DNA of 39,954 nucleotides from Myxococcota bacterium. GTDB lineage: Bacteria; Myxococcota_A; Polyangia; Polyangiales; Houyiibacteriaceae. A program made the translations under genes and the position numbers. The notes beneath the pieces were generated by a model. That model saw only the letters and a list, made by a program, of their open reading frames with translations, did not search any database and was not told where the DNA came from. The stretch lies in contig JANQQS010000112.1 in the NCBI GenBank assembly GCA_028284955.1, positions 1-39,954 on the forward strand, read 5' to 3'. Below are positions 8,738 to 17,043 of the stretch, piece after piece. The first letter of the stretch is position 1, and each line of letters begins with the position of its first letter.

Positions 8738-9625
8738 TCATTCAACCGGCGGGATCGAATCTCCCGCCTGGGTGCGCAAGCGAAAACGAAACCGGCCTTC
8801 GCCGAGCCGCGCCAAAGTAAGATAGTCCCGGTCGATGTGGAGCGATTCGGGCACCGTCATCTCGAGCTCGAGGAGCCGCGTTTCGCCAGGGGGAAGCTCG
8901 CCGTAGCCTTTCTTAATTTTGATTCGAGCGACGGGCGGTTCATCTTCCGCAAAGCGCTTCACAAAATCATCAAGAAACTTCTGATACCCGTCTTGTCCTT
9001 GGTGGAGCGCAGCGGCGTGAAAGTGATGTGGCCAGCCGCGGTCGGATACATGCATGCGCGCGGGTACGCCGCGCGGGATGGTGGTGGGTATGTTGCCGGT
9101 GTTGGTCGCGCTGACGTTCACGCTAAGCTTTTCGCCCGGGACCACCGCAACGGATACCGCTTTGGGCGTGAACCTCGTTTTTCGGTGCTCGAGCACTTGA
9201 ATCAGGACCTTGCGCGCGCTTCGACCCGAGCCTTTGAGCACCGCGGTGAACGTTCCTGGTGCAAGGTGGGGAGGAATTGAAAGTGCGAGACGAAGCTCTT
9301 GGCTTTCGCCCGCACAAATGCGACCCGATGCGTGTAGCGCGACGTTGACGTGGGTCTGCTCCGCAGGCTGCTCTTTCGGCGAGGTCGGCGTCACACAGAC
9401 TCGTAGCTCTTCGGCTTCGGTCTGCGCCACCAGTCCTCGAACCCGCACATCATGGGTCAACGTATTGCGCGCCACGATGTATCCAACACACTTCGGCGGG
9501 GGTCCCGCGATCACCACCGGGGCGTCGGCAAACTCAAGCGCACCTTGTTCCGCGAGGGGAGTACGCGGCGCCGGCCGTGGAGGACACTTTTTTTTACCGC
9601 CTTCCGATGGCTCCTCTACCGACAT
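8738..9625 (-). CDS. Ig-like beta-sandwich protein of unknown function
   Basis: This 295-residue, non-secreted protein has a Lys/Pro-rich N-terminus (EGGKKKCPPRPAPRTP) and at least two beta-sandwich segments. One covers about 30-140 (YIVARNTLTHDVRVRG, RICAGESQELRLALSIP, GTFTAVLKGSG). The other covers about 150-285 (GEKLSVNVSATNTGN, ELPPGETRLLELEMTVP, GRFRFRLRTQAG). The phrases resemble Ig-like modules that read ...NTGN...PPGE..., the same style as the gene at 7745. The start ATG overlaps the end of the upstream gene by 10 bp, a sign of translational coupling. I do not recognise a named family. It belongs to a three-gene unit between the dioxygenase-like gene and the patatin gene. Confidence 0.7.
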   Translation of the reverse strand: MSVEEPSEGGKKKCPPRPAPRTPLAEQGALEFADAPVVIAGPPPKCVGYIVARNTLTHDVRVRGLVAQTEAEELRVCVTPTSPKEQPAEQTHVNVALHASGRICAGESQELRLALSIPPHLAPGTFTAVLKGSGRSARKVLIQVLEHRKTRFTPKAVSVAVVPGEKLSVNVSATNTGNIPTTIPRGVPARMHVSDRGWPHHFHAAALHQGQDGYQKFLDDFVKRFAEDEPPVARIKIKKGYGELPPGETRLLELEMTVPESLHIDRDYLTLARLGEGRFRFRLRTQAGDSIPPVE

Positions 9626-10128
9626 TTCTCAGTCTCGCGCGGCTCATAGTCTTCAGCAATCGCCATTCCTTGGCCACACGCTGAGAACTTGAAGAGCGGG
9701 ACACCCAAAACCTGCAAGGTGAAGCTGTAGTTCAGCGGCAAGTGAATGCGAATGGGACGGAACGAGAGCTCGAACTGAATCCGAGGCAACTCTCGAATTC
9801 GGATATCGTCGAGACCGAGGTCGACTTCAGAAGTCGTCCGGACATTGTCGAGACCGAGATCGACTTGCGAGGTGGTTCGAATCTCCGGAATCTGGTCGAT
9901 CGAGGCGTTCACCCGCACTGGTGCAAGCTCACGCAAACGAACATTGTCCAGCCCCAGATCAAGGCCCACGTTCCCGCCGGCCGTGACGTTGGCTCGAATG
10001 TCGTTCAAGCCGACATCCAACCCGCCGCCGAGCTCAAGCCCTCCGCCTACTTCGACGTTGACGTCGGACAAACCCACATCGAGGGAGCCACTTACTCCGA
10101 TATCGCTGACATCTACGTCTGCTGACAT
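9616..10128 (-). CDS. GLD-x-x-R repeat protein
   Basis: The 170-residue product starts at an ATG with an AAGGTGG ribosome site 7 bp upstream. The first two thirds carry about five imperfect repeats of D-(V/L)-G-L-x-(D/N)-(V/I)-(R/N): DVGLSDVNV, DVGLNDIRA, DLGLDNVRL, DLGLDNVRT and DLGLDDIRI. Gly, Val and Asp are abundant and there are few aromatics, so a regular beta structure such as a solenoid or roll is likely. The C-terminal third is different and compact (RIQFELSFRPIRIHLP, VLGVPLFKFSACGQGM, ETEKCR) with two Cys. There is no signal peptide or membrane segment. The function is unknown. It is the first gene of the accessory trio that follows the dioxygenase-like gene. Confidence 0.75.
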   Translation of the reverse strand: MSADVDVSDIGVSGSLDVGLSDVNVEVGGGLELGGGLDVGLNDIRANVTAGGNVGLDLGLDNVRLRELAPVRVNASIDQIPEIRTTSQVDLGLDNVRTTSEVDLGLDDIRIRELPRIQFELSFRPIRIHLPLNYSFTLQVLGVPLFKFSACGQGMAIAEDYEPRETEKCR

Positions 10129-10205
10129 AGCTTCGCCACCTTGTTGTTAAGGCTATTATTGTTACGGCTGTTGTTACTCGGGCAGGTCAAAAAGCCGGCC
10201 AGAGG
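10129..10205 (-). promoter_or_regulatory. AT-rich leader before the accessory trio
   Basis: This 77-bp gap between the dioxygenase-like gene and the repeat-protein gene is unusually AT-rich for the neighbourhood. Read on the minus strand it carries three copies of TAACAA (plus-strand TTGTTA at 10144-10149, 10159-10164 and 10171-10176), and then the AAGGTGG ribosome site. It could be an internal promoter or an unstructured leader that sets a different expression level for the trio. No clear -35/-10 pair was identified. Confidence 0.3.
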
Positions 10206-12545
10206 TTATCCAAACGCTCGCAAAGGGTGCCGCAGCGGGTCGAGCTCGCCGACATCCCATGGCTCAAACGCATTGTCTACGTTCGCGAGGCCTGTTCGCG
10301 CAAGGCGCGGATAGTGACGAAGCAACACGTTCTTGAACGTGGCGTCGTCGATCCACTGCAGACCCTGCGCTGTATATACCTCTTCGGTGTAGTATTCGGT
10401 GAAAAATCTGTCCGCCTGAAGCCGGCGAGACGCATTGAGGATGAACACCTCGAATAGCGTCTCTCCGAAGCCGAAACCTTCTGGGCGATGCGCCTCGGCG
10501 AGATTGCCGACGAGCAAATCGATGTCCTCGACGCTGTCGTAGACCTGTTTGAGCGCGGCGACCGCGTCTCGATCATCAGTCAAGTCTTCGAAATACTGAA
10601 TCGGGGTAAGCCCGAACAGGCGCCGAAACTGGTTGTAGCGTGGCACGCCCCGTTCCCGGTCGCGCAAAATATCCACTGCGCCCAGGTCGAAGAAGCCAGC
10701 CCCTGGAACGCTTAGGTTCTGAAGCGTTTCGGGATAGTTGTTGAGGACGAGCTGCCCCGAATGCTGAACGCCAAACGAATAGAATAGATCGTCCATGGAA
10801 AACTCTTCGGTCATCGCATGCGAGGCCGCCTGCCGCGTCTGCGCAAGACCCACCGTCTTGACCGGACCGTCGGCGCCATCGATTTCGTGCAGGCCGATGG
10901 TGTCCGGCAAGAGCGAGTGCAGGCGATAGACCGCGAGAAACTCGCGTGTCAACGAATAGGGCACGCCATGATTGTCGGTTTCGTTGCCCACGAGCCCGCC
11001 TGCGATGGGGTCGGTAACGTTCACATCGGCAACGGTCTTCCGGGAGTCTTTTTTGCGGAAGAGATTGGTGAGCAAACCGAACCAGTTGGTATGCATCGCC
11101 GCGTTGAGCGACTTGTTGGGAAGCACCGCGGGAGTCCATTCGACGGTATGAATCTTGGCCATCACCGCCGCGTTGATGAGCCGCGCGGTATCGAAGAGGC
11201 GCTGGTCATCAAAGGTCGGATGATGCTCTGCAAGCATATCGCAAATCGCGTTGTGCTCCTTGACGAAGAGCGTGTGCAACATGCTCAGCCCGACCCACCA
11301 GTTGCGCCGAAAGCCCGTCTGCTCCACGCCATCGGCGAGCACCGGGAGGTTTCCAGTTTTTGAGTCGACGGCGAGCTTGCCGCCCTGGTGGCTGCGCAAG
11401 GATTGAATGGTTTTCTCGTCGCTGCCGTAGATCTGAGACCCGTCCCACCAGCTCGTCACCTCGTTCAGATGCACATTCTCACGCTCGCCGTCCCGGCGGG
11501 TGGGATCTTTTTGGGTCGGGCGAACCAACATATGCGTCTGACGCAGGGTCCTACGCACGGGGTCGTCTTCGGAAAGTGGAATCCGGTAGGGCTCCGCATT
11601 GGACGGATCCCCGTAGCTTACCCAGTCATGATTCATAAACTGAATCCACGACGCCGCGGTAAGGTTCAAGAAGGGAACGGGCTTGAAGCCGTCTTTGCGC
11701 GTGAACAGCACCCGGCTCACCACTCGGGGGTTCGGCGTCATCAGCCGTGGTCCGGTCTCTCCTGGAGTGCTCGCAGGGTCGGTATTGAACCCGAAGCGGG
11801 TGCCCGCCGCGCCGGCCATGGGGTCGCGCAGGTCGTTGTAGCTGCCATCCGCGCTCCGCGCTCGATAGGTTCCCGCCGGCGGCGCGCCCGAGCTTCTGAA
11901 AAAGCCCGTTCCTTCTCGCTTCCCGTACGCGGGAAAGAGCTGCTCTCGGTTCAAGCGCTCGCGCCGCGCCGCGAGCATGAGCGTGCCTCGAAGAAACCCG
12001 TACTCATACCAACTGGTCCATGGGGAGTTGCGGTTCGTCTCTCTTCCTAGGGCGGAGGCAAGAAACTTGACGCTCTTGCCTAACTTGAAGCCACCGAGCT
12101 GCCCGATTCCGTCGCGTACCAAATCGCGAGGCGTTTTTTTTCGAGCCTGTGCGCGCGGGTCGGCTGGCGTCGCCGTGGTTTGCTCTTGAGCGCCCGGTTT
12201 CGGACCGCCCGAGACCTCTGCCGGATCGAACTGAGAAGGCGTGGGAACCGGTCGGGCAATGTCTGATTGGTGGTTGGCCACGCTGAGATCGAGCAGCCGG
12301 CGAAGCTCTCCATCCGCGCGTCCCTTCTTGATCGCGGCACGCAGATGATCCGCGGCTTCGCTATAGCGCTCGAGCCGAAAACACGCCGCGCCTCGCAACG
12401 CATCGGCGGCTCCCGAGGAGTCCGAAATCCCTTCCAATGTGTTCAGCGCAGCCTGTACATCGCCGCGCTCGAGGAGACTCTCAGCTTCGCGTAGTTCTTT
12501 TGGCGAAGAACCGGTGCCCGTTTCGGTAGTCGTCATTCTCGTCAT
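10206..12545 (-). CDS. TPR-fused fatty-acid alpha-dioxygenase-like haem peroxidase
   Basis: A 779-residue member of the animal-type haem peroxidase superfamily, closest in sequence pattern to fatty-acid alpha-dioxygenases. Those add O2 to the alpha carbon of fatty acids to give 2-hydroperoxides. Visible landmarks: distal His306 in FMNHDW; the substrate-carboxylate pair His466 and Thr471 in KIHTVEWT; catalytic Tyr540 and proximal haem His543 in YRLHSLLP; an Arg at 707/708 in ASRRLQADRFFT. Other shared phrases are LFVKEHNAICDML, NHGVPYSL and RDRERGVPRYNQFR. Residues 15-95 are an extra TPR-like helical domain not present in plant enzymes. No signal peptide. A GGGAG ribosome site precedes the ATG, and the upstream gene ends 2 bp away. 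Activity on free fatty acids is inferred from the conserved residues. Confidence 0.88.
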   Translation of the reverse strand: MTRMTTTETGTGSSPKELREAESLLERGDVQAALNTLEGISDSSGAADALRGAACFRLERYSEAADHLRAAIKKGRADGELRRLLDLSVANHQSDIARPVPTPSQFDPAEVSGGPKPGAQEQTTATPADPRAQARKKTPRDLVRDGIGQLGGFKLGKSVKFLASALGRETNRNSPWTSWYEYGFLRGTLMLAARRERLNREQLFPAYGKREGTGFFRSSGAPPAGTYRARSADGSYNDLRDPMAGAAGTRFGFNTDPASTPGETGPRLMTPNPRVVSRVLFTRKDGFKPVPFLNLTAASWIQFMNHDWVSYGDPSNAEPYRIPLSEDDPVRRTLRQTHMLVRPTQKDPTRRDGERENVHLNEVTSWWDGSQIYGSDEKTIQSLRSHQGGKLAVDSKTGNLPVLADGVEQTGFRRNWWVGLSMLHTLFVKEHNAICDMLAEHHPTFDDQRLFDTARLINAAVMAKIHTVEWTPAVLPNKSLNAAMHTNWFGLLTNLFRKKDSRKTVADVNVTDPIAGGLVGNETDNHGVPYSLTREFLAVYRLHSLLPDTIGLHEIDGADGPVKTVGLAQTRQAASHAMTEEFSMDDLFYSFGVQHSGQLVLNNYPETLQNLSVPGAGFFDLGAVDILRDRERGVPRYNQFRRLFGLTPIQYFEDLTDDRDAVAALKQVYDSVEDIDLLVGNLAEAHRPEGFGFGETLFEVFILNASRRLQADRFFTEYYTEEVYTAQGLQWIDDATFKNVLLRHYPRLARTGLANVDNAFEPWDVGELDPLRHPLRAFG

Positions 12546-12547
12546 GG

Positions 12548-13699
12548 CTATCTCCCAACTCGTTCCCCGACGTGTCCAAACCCGTGCGCTCCATCGTGCC
12601 CATTGGTGCTGTGTCCGTTGGCGCGATCCTCAGTCGCAGCGCCTTCCGAACCGGAACCTGCGCCCGCCAAATCTCCATCACGACGAACGATGCTCCATGC
12701 AAACTTCGGCATGATTCGTTGTGCCGGACGGAGAAAACGTTTCCATCCTGTCGCGCTGTGCTCTCGAGCCCCGGCCGCAGCGAGCCAAACCGATTTCAGC
12801 ATGTCTGGCACCACGTGATTTGCCGGGCATGCGCTCCAGGTATCGTCGAGAAACGCGATTTCGAGGTCGCCAGTATTCCGGTACGCCCGTCCGAGCAAGA
12901 ACACAACCAGCGTTCGGCGTTCCAGCGGCTTGTTCAGGAACGAAGCCGACACGTCGCGCGCGCAACCGCGGAGCACCGCCGGAGGCACGAACAAACACTG
13001 CCGCATCGCATCGTCCGCGTCTACACCGGACACGCCTCGACGTCCGGTCCCCTGACGATTGGCCAGGTTCCGAAGCGACCGAACAGATCGCGCAATGTTT
13101 TCCATCGCAATGCTCGTCGCGTGAATGCAGTGACGGTCATTTTGCGCCGCTGCGGAGACGCGTCGTTTCGCGTCTGCGAGCCGAGCTCGAGCGCTCGTCC
13201 CCCAGGTTCGCCAAGGCGGCGCGCTGGTCCACTCCGCAATGTAGCGCCCGGCTCGATAGCTCTCTGGGGTCGCGCGGTACTCTTCAAAAAAGAGGCGTCC
13301 ACACCACTGCTGAACGAATACGCCAACGTCGCGCTCACGCGGAATCGTCTCTTCCGCGTCATCGCCGTTATCGCCGTGTGACCCATGCGCCGGTTCCTGC
13401 GCAACATAGGCCCCAAGCTGCTCAATCTCTTTAGTGCGAACGCCCAACCGCGCCCGCAGGTTGTCATGCAGCTCGGCCTGCCGGCGCGCCCGCTCGTCAT
13501 CGTCTTGATCCAAGAACGCCGGAAGCACCCCGCCATCAAACCGTAAATCTACGGCCAACCGGCGATGCAAGAACCGATGCAACACACTCGCGCTCGGGTC
13601 GAGCGGCCGGACGACATCGGGATGCGCGTTGAGCCACCGGATTTCTTCCGGATCACTGACCAACACCACATCGACAAACCACGGCAGCCTGATTCTCAT
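12548..13699 (-). CDS. Unknown protein between the DyP and dioxygenase genes
   Basis: The ATG at 13699 (MRIRLPWFVDVVLVSDPEE) gives 383 residues and lies 4 bp after the DyP stop codon; a longer start at 13735 would overlap DyP. The N-terminus (VVLVSDPEEIRWLNAHPDVVR) reads like the beginning of a cytochrome P450, where the phrase is DPE-x-(V/I)-x-x-x-L. But no P450 Cys haem signature (FxxGxxxCxG), ExxR helix or oxygen-binding motif was found further on. Other features are a Trp/Arg-rich centre (AEWTSAPPWRTWGTSARARLADAKRR), a segment LVVFLLGRAYRNTGDLEIAFLDDTW, and a His/Gly/Asn-rich tail (NGHSTNGHDGAHGFGH) that may bind metal. It ends 2 bp before the dioxygenase start, so the two are almost certainly co-translated. 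Confidence 0.7.
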   Translation of the reverse strand: MRIRLPWFVDVVLVSDPEEIRWLNAHPDVVRPLDPSASVLHRFLHRRLAVDLRFDGGVLPAFLDQDDDERARRQAELHDNLRARLGVRTKEIEQLGAYVAQEPAHGSHGDNGDDAEETIPRERDVGVFVQQWCGRLFFEEYRATPESYRAGRYIAEWTSAPPWRTWGTSARARLADAKRRVSAAAQNDRHCIHATSIAMENIARSVRSLRNLANRQGTGRRGVSGVDADDAMRQCLFVPPAVLRGCARDVSASFLNKPLERRTLVVFLLGRAYRNTGDLEIAFLDDTWSACPANHVVPDMLKSVWLAAAGAREHSATGWKRFLRPAQRIMPKFAWSIVRRDGDLAGAGSGSEGAATEDRANGHSTNGHDGAHGFGHVGERVGR

Positions 13700-13703
13700 G
13701 ACA

Positions 13704-15242
13704 TCACTCCGTTCCCTCGCCCGGTTTGCCCACAAAGCCTTCTGCTTCGCCTAGGAAACGAAGCGCACGAATCCCCGGCAAGAAAAAATATGCGCCGCCC
13801 ACCACCGACACGAATCGCGGAAGACCAACGCATCGAGTCCGCACGGGGTTGCCAGGAACCCGAAAAATATTCTCGGCGCTGGCTCCCGTAATGGGGTCGG
13901 ACTCTCCGAACATCCCGTTGAACCGTGGGTCGACGATCCACGAATGCTGTACGAACTCAAACTGCCGCGAAATATTCGCGTTGACCGCGACGAACATCAA
14001 CCCGCGATCGGCGTTATCCACCGCGCCGGGAGGGAGCTCTCCGCCGTAGATACGACCGCGCCGCAACATACGATGACGACGGTTGACGGTCAGCGACTCT
14101 TCGGTCCCCGGGCTCGGCTCGAGTGCGTCGCGGGGATTGGCTCGGCGAACATGGGCTCCCACGGGGCAGCTGAGACCTTCGCGGTCTTCACGGTGATAGC
14201 CGAAATCGTTCTCTCGTGCCTTCGACGGGTCGTCTTGATGGGGCGACGCCATGAGCGGCGCGCCGCTCGGCCAACGGCCCACCATTTGCGCGGCCAAACG
14301 CTCCTGTTCTTTGACGTTGGGCGAGCCGTCTTCGTTGCGCGTAAGCGCGTCGAGGGTTTCGCGGAACGCGACCACATCCTGGCGCAACTGCCGCATCACC
14401 AAATAGGTTCCGTTGCGGCCAAAATCGCGCAAGGTCGAACCTTCCACATCCGCCGGTAGCGATAGCGCGCCCGGACGCGATCCGTCGACCAACGGGCGGT
14501 CGGTGTAGAGACCATATTCGTTGGGATAGCCGAGAATGAATTCCCCTGCGCGCACTCGATGGTAGGTCGATGACGCCTCGTGGTAACCCTCGATGGCGGG
14601 CTGAGAAATCCCATCCGCGAAACCAAAATGTTCGCGACCCGACCGCGGACAAGTCGGCAACGCATGCACATCAGCCCATCCCGACTCCCGCCATAGTTCT
14701 TGCTCTGCTTGAAAGCGCTCGCTCGTCGCTGCGCGATCCGCGCCATACACCATCAATACCGCGTGAACGGTTTCCGATGTCGGCCCGCCCCAGGCCCAGC
14801 GCTCGGGCGCACTTTCCCCGACATCACCCAAAAAACGGCTGCGGTGATCCCCGTACATGCCCTCAATAAACTCCCGCGAGAATCCGCGGAGCGCGCGTTC
14901 CGGCAAACCAAGCGCGGCGAGGCCTGAGTAGGTGAACGCGAGATGCAGCGCAAACCTTTCCGCGCGCGGCGTTCCTGCCGCGACCTGGCTAGCCACACGC
15001 GCAATCCAGGCTCGAGCCTGGATCGGCTCACGAACCTGGAGGAACGCGTAGTGACAGCACGGCAGACGCCCGTACCCACGAAATACGATCCCCTGAACGT
15101 CATCGGTCTCGATCGCAGGCGCCGGCTCGGAGCGCTCCACGAGCCGCTTCATCGCACCGCTCTTGCGGCGCACCGCCGTGATCAGCCGCTCCGCCGCGGT
15201 GGACCCCAAAGCCCTAGACGCCCCTAGAGTAGTCGAAGCCAT
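13704..15242 (-). CDS. DyP-type haem peroxidase
   Basis: A 512-residue dye-decolourising-type peroxidase, which uses peroxides to oxidise varied substrates through a haem. The distal motif GFADG with catalytic Asp (about 210) is present in HFGFADGISQP, as are the proximal haem His in CPVGAHVRRANPRD (about 364) and the distal Arg region HRMLRRGRIYG (about 390-400). The C-terminal ferredoxin-like half includes NANISRQFEFVQ and SWIVDPRFNG. It is longer than short bacterial DyPs and resembles the larger class. No Tat or Sec signal is evident, so it is probably cytosolic. Its start overlaps the upstream gene by 19 bp. In this setting it may use fatty-acid hydroperoxides, which is inference. No encapsulin gene is nearby. 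Confidence 0.95.
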   Translation of the reverse strand: MASTTLGASRALGSTAAERLITAVRRKSGAMKRLVERSEPAPAIETDDVQGIVFRGYGRLPCCHYAFLQVREPIQARAWIARVASQVAAGTPRAERFALHLAFTYSGLAALGLPERALRGFSREFIEGMYGDHRSRFLGDVGESAPERWAWGGPTSETVHAVLMVYGADRAATSERFQAEQELWRESGWADVHALPTCPRSGREHFGFADGISQPAIEGYHEASSTYHRVRAGEFILGYPNEYGLYTDRPLVDGSRPGALSLPADVEGSTLRDFGRNGTYLVMRQLRQDVVAFRETLDALTRNEDGSPNVKEQERLAAQMVGRWPSGAPLMASPHQDDPSKARENDFGYHREDREGLSCPVGAHVRRANPRDALEPSPGTEESLTVNRRHRMLRRGRIYGGELPPGAVDNADRGLMFVAVNANISRQFEFVQHSWIVDPRFNGMFGESDPITGASAENIFRVPGNPVRTRCVGLPRFVSVVGGAYFFLPGIRALRFLGEAEGFVGKPGEGTE

Positions 15243-16492
15243 TCTTGTGCCTCATCGTCAGTCATGTCGCCTCGAAGCCCCGCCCGAAGGGCGGCGTTGC
15301 GCTCAATATTTACTGCCGTGAGCTCAGGATATGCGGAGTACCACACCGGTGTCGGGATCTGGTGGCGCCGGAGGTAGTCTTTAAATTCCTCCTCGTAGCT
15401 CGCGCCGCCAAATACCAACCAACGAGTTGCAGGGTAGCCATCTCCATTGCTGAACACCAGGTTCAGCCCCCACCCCACCAAATCGATAAAGTCATTGTTG
15501 TAGCTCTCGACGCTTCCATCGAAGTTGCTCGCAAACACCACCCGGCGACCGCCATCGAGAGGAATCCAGCGCGCAAAGTGGATGGTTTTCACTCCTGCCA
15601 GCGAGTCTCGGGTGAATAGATGACGCGTCCCATAACCGACCAGCGGCAGCACGGAACGAACCACCAACTGGCGAAGCGCGCCGCGCTTGACGTAGCCACC
15701 TGCGGTGTAGCCATTGTGGGCGAAAAAGTCTTCGAGCTCCGTCAGGCGACGTAGATGCTCGGGGGATGGCCGAATGTGGTCGGAACGATCGCGAAGCTCT
15801 TGCAGGCGCACCATGATCATGACCAGCACCGTCAACGGAACAACCACTGGGCTGAGCGCCAGTAGTCCTAGCGGTCGCGCCACGAAATCGATCGCATCTT
15901 TGGCGCGTTGCTTCATCGGCACCGCCGGCGGCGCCTCCATCGCCCACTGCAGCGATGGCTCGCGGCGTACAAAATCGACCATGCGCGCACGCGTTTGGCT
16001 AGAGGAGAGCGTCGAAAAATCATGTCCATCGGCGAATGACTGAAGCGCATCATGAAGCATCGCCTCATGTCGAATCTGAGACACGGTACGACCCGGTCGA
16101 TGCACGTAGTTCGCCGGTGTTTCCACTCGATGCTGGCGCAGGTAATCCAGGCGCTGGGCCGGCGACGCGGGCAGCGCAGGATACCCCCTGCCGTGTTCAA
16201 ATATTTGGTCGATCCCGTCGCCCGCCGAATCCACCAGCGCTTCGAGAAATCGTTCTGCGGGGCCATCACAGTCGGCGAGCAAGATCAGCTTCGGCTCGAG
16301 CGGTCGGCCTTCAAGGTCAACCGCATCCGGCATGCACACCAGCCGACCAAAATGACACGTATCGAGCGCGCCGAATGAGAGATAAGCGTTCTCCCCCGGG
16401 CTGTCGCGCATCCGACGCAGCACGGCCTCGAGCGCATCGACGCGAGCCGACTCGACCGGAACTACCAGGGTTAGGGCCTCTTGTTGTGCCAT
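15224..16492 (-). CDS. Membrane protein with internal duplication, unknown function
   Basis: The ATG at 16492 (MAQQEALTLVVPVES) has an AAGGA site 7 bp upstream; a TTG at 16507 is less likely. The 422-residue protein contains two related halves. Residues 46-150 carry CHFGR, LLADCDG, GRGYP and YLRQHRVETPANYV. Residues 304-405 carry IHFAR, FASNFDG, GDGYP and YLRRHQIPTPVWYS, in the same order and spacing. A hydrophobic helix (about 207-229, LLALSPVVVPLTVLVMIMVRL) separates them. The HFAR...(D/N)xDG pattern recalls ferredoxin-like folds of the DyP/chlorite-dismutase type, but no haem ligand can be assigned, so that link is speculative. It is co-transcribed with the DyP gene, which it overlaps by 19 bp. 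Confidence 0.75.
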   Translation of the reverse strand: MAQQEALTLVVPVESARVDALEAVLRRMRDSPGENAYLSFGALDTCHFGRLVCMPDAVDLEGRPLEPKLILLADCDGPAERFLEALVDSAGDGIDQIFEHGRGYPALPASPAQRLDYLRQHRVETPANYVHRPGRTVSQIRHEAMLHDALQSFADGHDFSTLSSSQTRARMVDFVRREPSLQWAMEAPPAVPMKQRAKDAIDFVARPLGLLALSPVVVPLTVLVMIMVRLQELRDRSDHIRPSPEHLRRLTELEDFFAHNGYTAGGYVKRGALRQLVVRSVLPLVGYGTRHLFTRDSLAGVKTIHFARWIPLDGGRRVVFASNFDGSVESYNNDFIDLVGWGLNLVFSNGDGYPATRWLVFGGASYEEEFKDYLRRHQIPTPVWYSAYPELTAVNIERNAALRAGLRGDMTDDEAQEWLRLL

Positions 16493-16555
16493 GACAGTGT
16501 CCTTCAATGCAGCTCCGAAGCGGGCTGTCGCGCGAAGCGTTCCCTCGCGCGAAGA

Positions 16556-17032
16556 CTACGCCGCGATCGTCTGTCCTGCGAACTCTTCTGCGGTGTCCTG
16601 AGCAAACTCGAGCGTGAAGTAAATCAAGCGCGTGTGATTCCAATACACGAGCCCAAGGTACAGCCGCGGCGCGACCTTGCGAATCTCGTCGCGAATGTAT
16701 CGCGCGACAACCGACCGCTTTGAGTAGTCGAGCACGATACATTCTTTTCCATCGAACCAGCTGCGGTCCCAATAGACGTCCGCAGTGATTGCGTGAACTC
16801 CTGCGGGCAAGATTTTATTCTGCAGCTCGCGCGCTTCTGAGTTCACGACTTTGCCCTGCCACGCCACCATGCGCACCAGCCGCTGCACCACGCGTTCAGA
16901 TGCACTGCCGGGTTTGAAAATCGCCGTGCCGGTCGCATCCCCGTGGGGAATGGGGCCGGTGGTGCCTTTGCGAAATAGCTCGTCCACCTCTGCGGGGGAC
17001 ATTCTTGAAATCTGATCAACGGTGATGGTCAT
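16556..17032 (-). CDS. Small conserved-looking protein of unknown function
   Basis: The 158-residue product starts at an ATG with a GGAG site 6 bp upstream. It has a helical N-terminus (ISRMSPAEVDELFRKG), then GPIPHGDATGTAIFKPG and a strongly patterned core: VNSEARELQNKILP, ADVYWDRSWFDGKECIVLDYSKRSVVARYIRDEIRKVAP, LYLGLVYW. The aromatic and acidic pattern SWFDGKECIVLDYS suggests a folded domain with a conserved pocket, and the alternating beta strands at the end could form a small barrel. There is no signal peptide and no named family is recognised. It is the first gene of the minus-strand oxidase block and is divergent from the lipase gene. Confidence 0.75.
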   Translation of the reverse strand: MTITVDQISRMSPAEVDELFRKGTTGPIPHGDATGTAIFKPGSASERVVQRLVRMVAWQGKVVNSEARELQNKILPAGVHAITADVYWDRSWFDGKECIVLDYSKRSVVARYIRDEIRKVAPRLYLGLVYWNHTRLIYFTLEFAQDTAEEFAGQTIAA

Positions 17033-17043
17033 GGATCGCTCCT

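Noticed and set aside
12548-13699. Annotation as a cytochrome P450
   Set aside because: Only the N-terminal phrase is P450-like; the Cys haem-binding loop and ExxR helix are missing.
13704-15242. DyP as encapsulin cargo
   Set aside because: No encapsulin shell gene in the window and no clear cargo-loading tail was seen.
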